64,000 bases of DNA from Choanephora cucurbitarum (Eukaryota > Mucoromycota > Mucoromycetes > Mucorales > Choanephoraceae), in contig JAIWNI010000077.1 in the NCBI GenBank assembly GCA_025331435.1, positions 1 through 64,000 on the forward strand, given 5' to 3'. Below the pieces are notes generated by a model. That model saw only the letters and a list, made by a program, of their open reading frames with translations, was not told where the DNA came from and ran no database searches. A program made the position numbers and the translations under genes. Positions 12,201 to 25,000 of the stretch are shown here, piece by piece (position 1 is the stretch's first letter; each line of letters begins with the position of its first letter).

Positions 12201-14553
12201 TCACCATGCTTGTTAAATTTGCCTTTTGAATACGCTATAACGAAAGCACATTTCACAAATTGCGCTGAGCATACTTGGAGGCTGTGAAAATAATTTGTAT
12301 CAAGTAGTCACAAATATAAACCTCCAAAAAAACTATTCACGGTACAAAATCAGCTTGAAGAAGTAAAGACATCTAAGAAACGAAAAGGAGGAATGCCAGT
12401 CATGGATTGATGTCTTGGCTCAAGCAAGTCAATTACAGTAAGCGGTGTTAACACCAATAAGAAGCTACAGAAGTATTGTAAACATTGAAGATTGTTGTAA
12501 ACACAATATCTGCATAGCATGCTATAAGGCAATAATGAGAAAGTAAGCCCTAAGCGAGCTATGTAGAAGGGCTACAGCAAAAAAAGTTTTAGAGCTTTAT
12601 TGAACTTGGCAATACTTAGGAGGATGTAGAACAAACATGTTAACACGCTATCATGAAAAGTCTAGCAAGCTGCAGTAGCAGTACTGCGCATTGAGCAAAA
12701 AAGAATTAGATGAAGGCCATTATTGATTTTGAGGTGCTAATAACAGCCAATATACTTACATAGTGTTAGAAAATTGAACTGAGAAAGAATTGCTAATCTC
12801 AGTCTTAATGTTAATGTAATACTTTGTTTGCATGACACATAAGTTATATATTAAGATTTAATCAAACAAATATAAACAAGCCAGAGGAGATGGGTTGTTT
12901 GGTATTTGAATAAAGATAAAGATACAGCACTATATATCTGTTTTTCTTCAAAATTGTTCTGATCTTTTGCTTTGCCATAATAACAAACACAAAAAAGAAG
13001 AAGAAAATTAGGGGCATTGTAGAAATCGTCTTGTTTATAGTGTAAAGCTAGGTAATGGCAAGAGTAAGAATGGCCATGTCATACTAAAGCTCGACAGGAA
13101 AGAACAATGTCTTGAGTGTATATGGATTGGCTTCTTTCTTGACCATCTTCTTTCTTTAGAGACGCGTTTCGCGAGACTTGAAATATTGTCTTTGATTGAA
13201 AGGTTATCAGTTTCGTTCATGTGTTTGCGAACGGCCTCAAAGGATTTAATCGAATTTAAGCTATACCATAAACAACAGCCTGTGGTTCATTGACATTGAG
13301 GTACAAGAAGTGAGTTTCGCGTTTTTCATCGAAATTGTTTGAGCTAATTGGAATTCTGCTTTATCCCTTGATCGGTACTTCTCTACCATCACTGAGTTCA
13401 GTCTTTAGTACTTCGTTTTTTTCCGACTGCAGTAGCATACCTTTGTTACACAGGCAATTTGGTCATGCAATTAATGAATGTCATCCTCTAATTGGTAACG
13501 CAATCCCCACTTGCTTTTTCTCAGACTTTCATTGCTTTGAACCAATTGGCCTGTTATTTCCAATTGGATATTCTTCTAATGGCTTATTATTGGTGCAACA
13601 AGGATGTCTTTTATAAAGTTTCAAAAGTTATGTTAGAATTGTCAAGATCTTGCATAGAATCGTATCTCAATCGATTGCTTGCTATGGTAATATTATTATA
13701 TCGGTTTTCATCTTGTAAAGCTATGATGGAAACCATGAGTAAACAATAGCAAAAAAAAAGCCTATGGGAATGAAAGTTTATTCCTGGTTAGATGACATAG
13801 TTCATTGAGTCGACTATTCTGAATATAAATAGCAAAATGATGAGCAATCTGTATGACACAAAGTGGCATCATACAGAGTGATTTTCCATGCTTTTTTTTT
13901 AGTAATATTTACTCCTCTCTTGAGTTCTGCCAGCTCTTAAAATAGTTATTTTTTCTGTTTACAATAAAAGATAGGTCGCACGTTACAAATGGGGTTTAAA
14001 ATGAGAAAGAAAGTTATTGGGTGTAATATTAATTTCGATCTATTTAGACCCTCTGTTACTAAAAATATACCTCTGCTGATCCCTTTCCAACAAAAATTCT
14101 AGAATTAATATTGATAGCTCTTGTGTACAAAAAGAAAGAAAGGCATCTCTTTTTATGCAAGAACAAGCAATTATACCATAAACTTTAGCTTGACCCTTAA
14201 TTAAGACATTCCATTCTTGATTCTATCAGTTTATCTCTATCTCTCTGTCTTTAAATGGCTACTTTTGCACGTATTTTCAGCAAACATGAGAAGAAAGAAA
14301 GTCGAATTTATCGGAAAATGACTAAAAATAGGGCTGGAGCTCAAACTGAGGGAAATGCAACCTCGACTAAATAACACAAGATATTTCAATCAATTCATCC
14401 AAGTAAACCATTTTTGTCTTATTTGATGTTAAAAATAATACCAACCTGGATACCCTTTAATACATATAGTGCCACATTGAGAAAAAAAAGTATAAAAAGA
14501 AAGCACCAAAAGAAGTATTTTGTTTTTCTTCAATCAATCAATTCTATACAAAA
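9207..14553. other. Long gene-poor AT-rich stretch
   Basis: More than 5 kb without a convincing gene. Short frames at 10986-11198, 11648-11860, 12350-12532, 13035-13220 and 13335-13749 lack motifs, and several start at non-ATG codons. A small hairpin-capable element (cgaac...gttcg around 10580-10603) is present. No tRNA A/B-box pair or rRNA sequence was recognised. The right edge holds the promoter of the secreted protein. Non-coding transcripts cannot be excluded. Confidence 0.5.
14491..14497 (+). promoter_or_regulatory. TATA box of the cysteine-rich secreted protein gene
   Basis: A consensus TATAAAA lies 57-63 bases before the ATG, preceded by an A-run and followed by an A/C-rich leader. 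A clean TATA element fits a gene that is strongly or conditionally expressed. Function is inferred from sequence and spacing. Confidence 0.65.
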
Positions 14554-15213
14554 ATGAAGTTGTCTTACACTATTCTCCTTCTCGCTGCCTTTGCTGGTCT
14601 CCAAGTTCATGCCGCTCCCAAGGGCTCCACTTGTTCTCCTGGTTCTGCTGGTCTTGCTAACGGCGATGGTTACAACGGCGACTGTTGTAAAACCAACGAT
14701 GACTGTAGAGATGCTTGTATCCGTGGCGTCTGTAACGGCCCCTCTGCACCTAGCGATCAACCTACCTCCAGTACTTGTACTCCTGGTTCTGCTGGTCTTG
14801 CCAATGGTGATGGCTTCAAGGGAGACTGTTGTAAGACTAGTGATGATTGTCAAGATGCTTGTATCCGTGGTGTTTGTAACGGACCTGTTAACCCTTCGCC
14901 CAATAAGCCAACTGCCACTACTAAATCTCCCAGTAAGCCAACTGCTACTACCTCCCCTGGCAAATGTTTGCCTGGATCTTTCGGTCTTGCTAACGGTGAT
15001 GGTTACAACGGCGATTGTTGTAAGACCAACGATGACTGTAGAGATGCTTGTATCCGCGGTGTATGTAACGGGCCTGCTGCTCCCGGTAATGTCGGTTCTT
15101 GTAAGAAGGGATACAAGGGCTTAGGAAATGGTGATGGTCCTCTCAATGCATGCTGTGCTAGCAATGATGATTGTCAAGACGCCTGTGTCAGAGGCAGATG
15201 TACTGCCCCTTAA
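14554..15213 (+). CDS. Secreted protein with four 34-residue Cys-rich repeats
   Basis: Intronless, 219 residues. Residues 1-20 form a clear signal peptide (Lys, hydrophobic core, small residues before AP). The mature part is four repeats at residues 27-60, 75-108, 138-171 and 183-216, each with cysteines spaced C-x16-CC-x5-C-x3-C-x4-C and a core GLANGDG...GDCC...DDC. Linkers are Pro/Thr/Ser-rich; the longest, between repeats 2 and 3, is a short duplicated Lys-Pro-Thr-Ala-Thr-Thr unit likely to be O-glycosylated. All 24 cysteines are kept, implying three disulfides per repeat. I do not recognise a named domain. The Cys order recalls small disulfide-knot or carbohydrate-binding modules, but no function is claimed. 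Repeats 1 and 3 are nearly identical while repeat 4 has diverged. Codon use is that of a well-expressed gene. Confidence 0.88.
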   Translation: MKLSYTILLLAAFAGLQVHAAPKGSTCSPGSAGLANGDGYNGDCCKTNDDCRDACIRGVCNGPSAPSDQPTSSTCTPGSAGLANGDGFKGDCCKTSDDCQDACIRGVCNGPVNPSPNKPTATTKSPSKPTATTSPGKCLPGSFGLANGDGYNGDCCKTNDDCRDACIRGVCNGPAAPGNVGSCKKGYKGLGNGDGPLNACCASNDDCQDACVRGRCTAP

Positions 15214-15421
15214 AGTTCTTTATTAGCATTTTTTTTTTCAATTCAAAATATCTCATTAGCATACTTTGCATTCAATCAAATAAACTAAACAAACATTAGA
15301 CCATTTACAAAACAATGCTTTTAATATTCACATGTTGGGGAGTCACTCAATCCAGATACTTGGTTCTTTCTAGTAAATACAATAGTCGCTTTGTTCGAAG
15401 GTGCTCATATTCTTGAAAAAT

Positions 15422-15530
15422 GCACTCTTATATTGAACACACTCTTAAATCAAATGGTATCTTAGTGCTTGAAGCGATCTTCAAGTTAGAGGATTGCACT
15501 CTCATATTAAGCATACTCTTAAATCGAGTG
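15422..15530. repeat. Imperfect 35-bp direct repeat, period 74
   Basis: Copy 1 at 15422-15456 and copy 2 at 15496-15530 agree at about 29 of 35 positions by eye. Shared blocks are GCACTCT, ATATT and ACTCTTAAATC. All six differences are transitions. Confidence 0.7.
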
Positions 15531-15682
15531 ACTACTGTAATGGAAGAAAGACGCTTATTGTGTTTATTTGATCTGTTTCATAACAGATTTAGTATATCTG
15601 ATTTTGCTGTGGCAATATATTTAATCAGTCATGTTTCCACAACTGTAACAATTTCGAATGCTTCGCATTGAAGGGCTCTAAC

Positions 15683-15746
15683 AAGAAAGAGCTAATGCAA
15701 GAAAGAGCTAATGCAAGAAAGAGCTAATGCAAGAAAGAGCTAATGC
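15683..15746. repeat. Perfect 16-bp tandem repeat, four copies
   Basis: The unit aagaaagagctaatgc occurs four times head to tail without change, followed by a truncated aagaatg. The unit length is not a multiple of three and no open frame runs through it, so it is a minisatellite and not coding. Confidence 0.9.
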
Positions 15747-16067
15747 AAGAATGATCGAATAAGTATGATCTTGGAGAAGCATTTGCGGAGCTTTAGATTG
15801 AAGACCCCAGTAGGCAAGTCAAAATGATCAATTCCACTTTATAACTGCACTACAAAGATGTTTTAATCATAACCAAGTCCTGACTACCATCTTGTCGCAA
15901 ATCTCTGTTTATCCATACAATCAAATCTCTCAAAGCCTACAAGTCAGTGATATAAAACGAAACAGTTTTGCAACAAGTTTAGTTGACTTTAACTTTTTTT
16001 TACTGGAAAATACGTAAATAAAGAAACAAATGGACACTATACAAAAATTAAATAACTCCCTCCTTTT

Positions 16068-18005
16068 TTAGTCAGTTTCAGGCTTAACACGAACAAACTC
16101 CACCATCAATTCACAATGATCAGTGTGGGGGAAAAGATCGATAGAAACAGCACGAACAGGCTTAAATGGCATGCCCTTGAAGCGATTGGATTGAGGACGA
16201 CATAAACTATAAATATTGTGGTCAGTTGTCTGTTTCCTTCTTCTTTCTTACGACTATCAAACTTACGAAACGAAATTGGGCAAAGCTTGCTTAGAGTCAC
16301 AACTAATATAGATAACGCGGTCGATGTGTTGAGCATCGCGAACAGCACGAATGACGCTAGCATGAACACCATTTCTATAAAAAAGGATGGGTTTGTTTAA
16401 TATACTATTTCCTTAGACAGTTAGCTGTTGCATTACCTTGGAGGGTCTAAGACGGCAATAACTTCTTCATTCTTTTCACCAGTGACTACATCAATCTTGT
16501 CTTCTACCTTGCTAGCATAGTATGTCACGTTTTCAATGTCTAAAATGAGTGGCATAATTAGAAAATCTCGTATCAACATCCTATAAGTTTTCAATCTTAC
16601 TGTTTAATTTAGCATTGGCTTTGGCATCCACAATGGCTTCAGGCACAAGTTCAATGCCCACGACACGATCAACAGATTTGGCCATGGTAATACCAATGGT
16701 ACCTGTACCACAGCAAAGATCCAGCAGAGTAGTCTTCTTGGTTGCATCAATACTACACCATTCGGCACACTTAGAATACAAAATCTCAGTTGCAGGTGTA
16801 TTGACTTGGAAGAAAGCACTAGCCGAAAGACGGAAGCGGCAACCCAAGAGCTCTTCGTAGACATAACCGTCACCTGTCAAGACTTCGATAGGAGCCTTGT
16901 CTGTGAAGCCGTTTGAATTACCAGTCCAGTCTTGGAATAGTAAGGTAGTAACATGAGCACCACTCTCCTCATTCCAGAACTTGATCAAGTTCTGCTTTTC
17001 CTGCTCAACACGCTGGGGACTTAAATCAGTTGAGTTTATCTGAACCAAGACCAAGTTATCACCAGTGCTTTGGGTTTTGGTCAAAAGGGTACGCCAGCAG
17101 CCTCTTTGTTCAACACGATCATAGACAGGCAAATCGGATTTAAGGATATAATCATTCATTGCTCTAACCATCTGTTTAGCAGTATCGTTAACATGGAGAC
17201 ATTCGCTAGGGTTCAAAACAGCGACGATACCCTCTTTGTAGAGACCCAACAAGAAGCCGACAGTAGGCTTGCCGTCCAAATCTTTACCAATAGTGAATTC
17301 ACATTTAGTACGATAGCCGTTGAGAAGTGGAGAAGCAATAGGATCAAGAATTTCACAAGGAGGTCCTTCTATCATGGCCCATTCACGTTGACTTTCATCG
17401 CGAACATCTCTCAATTGAGAAATTTGAAGCTTCAAATTCTTGAGCTGAGCAATGCCCTTGTTATTCTTTTTAATCAACTGTTTCTCATATGGAATCTTCC
17501 AGAGAGGAGTGACTTGATCTGCTAATTTTTCGGCTGGTGTGCGGGTATCATTCTCATCGAACTTGACCTGTTTCTTTCCCTTCTTCGTAAATCTATTTCT
17601 ATCTTGCTGGGAAGTAGCAGCATATTCCGCTTTCAATTCTTTGTTTTTGAATACTGTTTTGTTGACAGTCTCGATACACTTAAGAGCATCTTCTTTGCTC
17701 TAATAAGCTATGTGAATATTTCTCCCTTTTGATAAAAAAAAAAGAGGGCTTTTACTTACGTCCACAATAATGTAAGCAAATTTCCGTTCAGGACTTTTCT
17801 TGATTTGATTATAACCGAGATCTTTAAAGAATTTCTTGACAGCAGGGATTTCATATTTGGGAAGATTGTCGACCTTAACACGATGAATCAAATCAAGTTT
17901 CTGTCTCTTGGGATCGAGCTGCTCATCTGGAACATCGGTATCGTCTTCTAAAGGACGCTTTCGACCCAACACAGTGTCAATAATGGATCTGGCTAACCTC
18001 AACAT
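16068..18005 (-). CDS. TRM2: tRNA (uracil-5-)-methyltransferase, TRMT2A type with RRM
   Basis: Makes 5-methyluridine at position 54 of the tRNA T-loop using S-adenosylmethionine. Minus-strand exons: 18005-17760, 17699-16601, 16539-16437, 16374-16267, 16206-16068, about 564 residues. The N-terminus carries an RRM-like fold (VKVDNLPKYEIPAVKKFFKDLG, split here as VKVDNLPKY and VKKFFKDLG) as in animal TRMT2A, whereas yeast Trm2 has no such domain. The catalytic part has the SAM motif LLDLCCGTGTIG (about residues 407-418), the DPPRNG motif (480-485) and the catalytic Cys508 in YISCDS. SASAFFQVN, typical of the TrmA/RlmD fold, lies upstream of the SAM motif. Exons 1 and 2 are joined by a 60-nt intron. 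It is divergently placed from NUP188, about 1 kb away. Confidence 0.94.
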
Positions 18006-19042
18006 TGTCCAAGATGAAATGACAAAGATAAAAAGAAATTATAAAAAAAAATCAAAGCCTCAGATTAAGGGAGGAAAAAAAGTTTAAAACGACTGACGAA
18101 CACAACACTTGATTGGTTGACAATCCCCAATAAAAATTGTTGTGTACGCCGGAGTTATGTAAGCGTTTATGGTGCCATCACTAATGCACCACATTAGAGA
18201 GTGCAGCTAATGCTTGATGCAGTTTCAACCGTTATTGTGTGAACAGAATCATTTATCAAAGCGTTTGATAAAATTACGAATTACGCTACAAAAAAGTGTA
18301 CATCAATTGATATTGTGTTTTTGAAACTTCTGTTTCCAGCAATTCATATTCTAAGAAAGACTCAAATGAAGTTGGAAACTTATGGATGACACTACGTCCA
18401 CTCACTGAGTAGCCGTATTGCTTCTTAAACTTATCATTTTGAATATGCTCATAAGCCTAGAGTTTTTTTTTTTGAGTTGCTTTGTTGTCTTGTTAGTACA
18501 AGAGCTTCTTTTCTCAAGAATTTTAATGCATTATTTTTGAACTTCATAGCATGATCTTTTAGTTGTGATTTATGTCCTTGGTTGATAAATCAATCACCAA
18601 AAAACTCATTGCTAAGGACTCTTCAGCTTGAGTCAGTATAGTTCAATCTGCTATAGCTTCTGAAGCAGGTAGTGCAAGTGCCAGAGATAGCTCTTTTATT
18701 GTCTAAATGTAACATCTTATTCTTCAAGCCATTCATGATTTATTTGTATTTTTTTTGCATATAGAGGATGACTACAGCAGAGTTTCAGGATAAATCGTAT
18801 AAATGGAGATAGTACCTTCTTGTATGCGTTAGGTTTGAGCACTGTAATTTTTCAAAACTTCTAAAAGTGACGGTGTTTCTGGATGAATTTGAGAAAAAAG
18901 TTGAATTCACGCGTTTCCTTTAATTCCTATTTTTTTTTTAAAGCTTTCCTGAATTGTATTGTTTTTACGTGTCTATTTCTCTCACTCTACCTTGTACACT
19001 TTCTAGCCTGTAAATAACGAGAGAAATACTCCAACAGAAAAA
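18006..19042. other. Divergent intergenic region between TRM2 and NUP188
   Basis: About 1 kb between two divergent genes, so both promoters should lie inside. A minus-strand open stretch around 18310-18460 contains a Gly-Tyr-Ser...Gly-Arg pattern faintly like a transposase, but it is too short and degenerate to call. No RNA gene was seen. Confidence 0.4.
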
Positions 19043-22000
19043 ATGCAAGGCAGTCAAGATAAAGAGCTTGCTGGGTAAAATAAGATAGCCTTGATCACTT
19101 AAGACTGCAAGCTAACATGACAGTTGTTTTAACAGAACTTACCGTAAACTATTTGATACAATTGAAAGAGGCACCGAGAAATGCTCCAAGGATCGCCTTC
19201 AAACTCTAATTGAAGAGAAAAAAGAACATTTGAAGCTTGGCTTAGAGGCCTTTGGCGAGTCCTCCAGTCAAACACGCTCTAAGTTTAGTACAGGCACTAG
19301 TGTCACTGTGGATGGAAAGACGATCAAATTAGATGAAAAAGAAAAAGAACTCGTCTTGAAACTTTCCAGCCTTCTCGCCTTAAACGAGTCTCAATGTGCT
19401 TCTTTATGGGATGTCTATAGATTACTCGATAATGAAACAATCAGCAAAGCTAAAGAACAGAATTTTCCTTTGGTAGAACACAATTCCTTGATAACAAGCT
19501 TTGTCAGTTTTTACTACGAAGAAAGAATTTCACTTTTACAATGTATCAGCTCATTGAAACGTATTGCGCTAGACAAAGATCATCCTTATTTCAACATTGC
19601 CAGTGATACAGCCAACAAACTCTTTGTCGAGAACGGTTCATCCGAACGCTTCTTCAAACAATATGTAAAACTTGCCCGCACTTGCGCACCAAAGCACCTC
19701 AGTCAAACATCTGCACAATGGCCTTTAATTTGGGCTAAGCAAAATTTGAAAGAACAAAAGGCTTTATTAGAAATCGTCTTTTTGTGTACTCTGACGCAAT
19801 CGCCTAAACCCGCAACCATCCTCTCTACTATTCAAGAGTTTGAGGCTTCTAGTTTTGGATCATTGCTTGCATTCGGTTACCTTTTGGATGAGGAGGCAAC
19901 AAAGATTCACCGCGAAGTCATCAATATTTGTATCATACTCTCAGTCAATTTGATCTTACCTTCTACTCTTTCTATTGGCGCCAAATTAAACCCTGCTGAG
20001 ACAAATGAATCTCTACTAAACACGCCTGATGTTATTGCCAATTTGAACCAAGTAGTTGCTTTCATGGGCGATTCAGAGGAACATTCAGTATTTTTGTTAG
20101 CTTGGTCCTTCTTCCTCAGCTGTGTGGATAGTGCATTGAGCGACGAAAGTTTGACAGCACCTCCTACCAATTACAACCAAGTGATTGAATTGCTAGAAGG
20201 CAAGCAGACGATTCATCATACATTACTTCTCGAAAGGCCTCAAGTAAATGGACTTCAAGTGCAACAGACAGCTAGCAGAAATGTTTCTATTAAACAAGGC
20301 CCTCATCTTGATAGAATCTTGATTGGCCGTTCTTTAAAGTTGAATGTATTTGGTGTATCAGCAAACATATTGGAAAGCGGTATTTGTAGTGAAGAAGATG
20401 TGAACAGTTGTGGATACCGTGGCGTTATCCGAGTCTTGCTCAACTCATTCTTGTCAATTACTCGTCCTAATTATATACCCATGGAAAGCTACACTAGCCT
20501 GATTAATGCTTATTGCCTAGTTTACAAAAATCAACCTGAACTCTGTAGATTGTTTTGGGAAACAGATTTCGATAAGCGCAACCCTGCTTCTCTGCTTACA
20601 ACAGCCTGTGGTAGATTTCCTATATTCTTTGACGATTTTGTACAACTCTTGTCTGCCGTCTCGGGTGCATCTGACAATGAAACAGAGCAAAGTGATCCAC
20701 TTTCTGCAGTTGAGGTATTCAATTATCTCTGTACTATCCCCTCTATTACTGTTGTCCTATCTCCTGCTTCTAGAGTGGCAGCAAAGGAAGAAGATGGGGA
20801 GGCTGTTGTCTACGCTGAGCAATCTTTGCAAGTGACTCCTGAGATGGACTTCATGCACGGTATCGTTATTCCTGAAGGTGCTCGTGGCCTACTCCTGAGT
20901 ACATCTGAAACAGAGCGCATTGTTCGATTTAGTACAGCCTATTCTGGTTGGCATTTGATAGCCTCTATCTTGGGTGCATTTGCCTCAGGCAATGCCAATC
21001 GATTCATTCAAGTTGAAGATGAAAGCCAAACACTCCAAGGTAGAAATACAGTAGCCATCAAGAGCATGTTGGAGTTAATCCACAACGTATTGTCGAGCAA
21101 TCCTAAGTTGATACCTAGTTTGGTCAACCATCTTGAATTTACAACTGGTGGTGCTGTGGATGGCACAGGTGCCCCTCTTCTGGTCTCTATTATTTGTAAC
21201 ATAGTTACTTTTTGTAGTACTATGGAACCATGTCCTATTGAAATTTTGACACTCAGTGTTCAATGTTTGACTCTTTTGCTTCCTAACTATAAGAGTCATA
21301 TTTGGCAATACCTCAAATATACACCTATTTTGCCTACTATGAATGCTTCTGTTCAACTCTCTTCAGGCATCACTCGACCTTATTCTGGCTCTCAAATCCA
21401 GCAGATTGTTTCTAAGGTTGAATTCACTTCTGGTAGATATACACTCTTACTAGCCTTTTTGGACCTGATTCAAGGACTTGTGCAGGACATTCAGCGAAGC
21501 TGGTGGGCTACTGAAAATATTCAAGATGTAAACCAACAATGTCAAGTCGAAGTACTTTACGTGTGCTTACATTACCTCATGTTGGATGTGTTTCCCTCCT
21601 ATGCCTCATGGCGCTACAAAAAGTTATCTGAGCGTTTCTTGATTGGAACAAAGCTCCTTTCTATCTTTAGTGAAGTAGCAATCCACTTCAAATTTCCTTC
21701 TGCCAACAGCACCAAGCTATCCTTGAATAGCATTCGCGAAGGCATTTTCAACAACTTTTTGTATGACGGTGGTATCTATCACATCTCTCCCTTGATTGAT
21801 ACGATCACTGAAGGTGCAAGAAAGGCAAATGCGTTATATAAGTCAAGCTATCCCAAGGAGGCTCAACGTGTTGAGAAACTGACTGAAATGACATTTTGCT
21901 TTGTCAAAATTTTATTGCAGCACCGCTTAGAGCAAATTGATCAAGGCAACACTGTACCTGAAAGTACACTTGAACGTCTTCTACTTGAGCAATCAACTGG

Positions 22001-25000
22001 TAGCCGCTCTACTGATTTCTTATTGCGCGTTGCTAGACATATTCATTACCGCCATAACATCACTTTGCCTACAGAAGCTACTAATGTCTTGACTCTATTG
22101 TGTCGTACTACTGCTGGCTGGAAGATTGTTCCCAACTTTGTTCAGTACCTTGGAAGCACAGAACAAGTACACAGTATCATCCGTACCTATCTCGAGATTG
22201 CCAAGGATCATTTCCAAAACGAAAATCTCTCTGCCTCTATTTGGCAATTGATGACTACATTAATGGAAACCCAGCCTAGTTTAGCTATCTTGTTCTTGGA
22301 CTGTGGTGATTTCATCATGCCTAGCCCTAAATCTGCTGTACGTCTCTTGAATGGTCAGGTACAATCTACCTCAAGTTCCCCCTCTCCTGTTGTTACTGAG
22401 TCTGCCATCCGTGCTGCTACAGATCTTTTAAGTCATTGGGAAACATTATCAGTCGAAAAGCCTACAGTTACCTCTAACGTCCTGCGCTTCCTTGCCACCT
22501 TCTGGCAAACTGCCTTTGATCATTATGCACTCGTTGAACGCTCTCGTGCAGACAGTGCTCTCTGGGATGTTGTAGGTAGAGTTTTGCTTAACCCCAGCAA
22601 CACAATGGATACTTTGAACTTGGATGCTCTTGACCTGCTTGATCCCAAGTCAAAGAGCATTCACTTTGACCAAGATGTACGTCGTCGCTGTTGCCTCAAC
22701 TTGAGCAAGACCTATGCTATGCGTATTATTGCTTACGAAATTCATATTACTGCCGGCAATGCATCTGGCCAAACTATTGCTGAAAAGCTACCTGTAGGTC
22801 TTAAGAATCTGTTGAGCAAACTGAGTGATCCTGCCAAGCTGGCTGCTATGCGAGAGGCTTTTGTCAAGAGTGATTTCGACCCTAATCTTGTTCGTCAAGC
22901 TGAATCTTCTGCTGATGTTGTTTTGGAAACCTTAGGCATTCAAGATCGCTCCATTTTACTCTGTAAGATGCCCCGCCTTGGCTATGGCGATGATGTGGCC
23001 TGTGGTGAAGCACACCGATATGGTGATTCTTACTTGTATGACTACTATTTGGCTAGCACTCGAATTCAATCACTCTACGCAGAGGTAGCCAATAAGTACG
23101 AATCTATCGAGAAGACAGACAGCATGTTGTTGGACCCTATAGAGGCTGTCACTAGTTTAAAGGAGTATGCTAGTCAGTGTCTTCGTAGTTTGCTCTTGGT
23201 AAACCACAACAGCTCCATTGTTGATTCTCAAGTCACCTTGATCCGATCATTCAAGACATTTGTTGAAGTCTGCTCTCGTCGTTCAAGCGACTTGATATGG
23301 TCAAGTAGAACAAACACAGGAAGCACAGATACTCTGCACAGCTTCTTGAAAGAATTGATTCATGCTGCTCAAGCAGAAACTCGTGATGATGGTGTTACCT
23401 TGACTTCCTATAGTGTTTTGGTTCAATTCATTCGCAACTTGACTGAAGATTGGATTGATAAAAACAAAAGCATTGTTATCGGTGTTGATAGCCATGCCAA
23501 AAAGGCTTATGCTGTCAAAGCTTTTGATCTCCTTTCTGCTATCTCAGGTCTTTTGAATAGAGAAAACTATGCTTTGTTCCAGAGTATTTGCGATGTCACA
23601 GCCATCCGTTTCCACCGTCCCCTATTAGAAAGCATCTTGCTTTCCCTTCGTACACTTCGCGGTATGTCTGAGTATCTATTGGATCCACTCAACCCTGCAT
23701 GCACACAACTTCAGACTTGTTTGGCCGATATTTTAGCAGTAGTTTGCTCAAGTTTCCATGTGTTAACCATCAAGGCTTCCTCTTACAGTGCTGAAGGTGC
23801 TCAAGTTACTGAGAGTGTTCAAGAAAGCTGTATCAAGGATGTGACGGTTGTTGTCTCCTTGTTAATTGAGTTGATTTCTTCTAAATACAAGATTCCAGAA
23901 GCTGTCTGGCTCAGTGTATTTGCAAAGCACCAAACATTCTCTAATGTGTTGAACCTCTTCAAAGCAGGTATCGCCTTGGTCGTGGATGAAGTTGATCGGT
24001 AAGAACTCAAATATTAGTTTTATTATTGTAAGTCTAATCTCAACACTTACTCTTTCCTCCTTCTTCTTCTTTATGTAGTCAATGTGCAAATGTATCTAGC
24101 GTATACAGTATCAGTATTACACCCTATGCAGAAACCGCATTGTACTTTTTACTCGCTCTGTCCAATATATCAAAAGCAGCTGAACAGCTTGTTAAGGAGA
24201 ATTTGTTTGGCGCACTATGCAGCAATGCGCTTACACCACGATTGCAATGCGGCACTTTAGATCTATTTATTAGATTTGGCGATGGAAACAACCCTGCTTT
24301 TGTTGAGCGCAACCCACTTCATTCTAATTGGTGCCAGATGCTCGGTGTGATTAACAATTTGATGCGCACTTTGGGCAGATCAGAACTTGTCTTACCTAAT
24401 GTTGTCAGCTTCATGCAGATATACAGTCCTCAAATTGGCACAGCATACACCAATGCTAATGGAGCCAACGACCCTATATTTGGTCTTAATCCTTCCGAGT
24501 CATTATCATCACCATTACTAGAAGAAATACAACACATCAGCATGGTTTTCTTTGGTCTATCCAAACAACTTGACAAACTCTCTAGACTTGCTGATAACTT
24601 ATTTGTGTCATTCAAGGACTGCTCATTGTTCTTACTCCAACGATATCACTACTTCCTCACACATCCTGCTCACATGCAAGCACAACTTTACCCAGTAGAC
24701 AACATTGAACGCCAACAAGCTCAAACTTTCGATTCAGCACCACAAGATGATTCCAAGTTGCGCACACCCAGTGCTCTTATGAAATCAATCACAAAATCCA
24801 TCTTGACCATCACACACTATACTCTTTCCACACTTGCTATCCTGACACAAGCTCCTCTTGTCCTGACCACAGATGATGTTGAATGGCCATTTGGCAATAC
24901 AATCATGAATCCTGATTCACGGGTGATCCTTGGTGAAGCTGCTTCTTTTGGCACACTGATTGAATACATCAATGTTTGCATTGGAATGATGAGTCAAGGA

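Larger units (their letters stand above)
15214..16067. other. Intergenic with two kinds of short repeats
   Basis: Holds the 3' end of the secreted-protein gene, an imperfect 35-bp direct repeat (15422-15530) and a perfect 16-bp tandem array (15683-15746), annotated separately. No coding frame is convincing. The last bases carry the polyadenylation region of the minus-strand methyltransferase. Confidence 0.5.

Noticed and set aside
13335..13749. Two overlapping hydrophobic plus-strand frames
   Set aside because: No start context, signal or domain; composition equals the surrounding AT-rich DNA.
18310..18470. Minus-strand stretch with a GYSVSGRS pattern like a transposase
   Set aside because: Too short and degenerate, and no catalytic residues could be placed.
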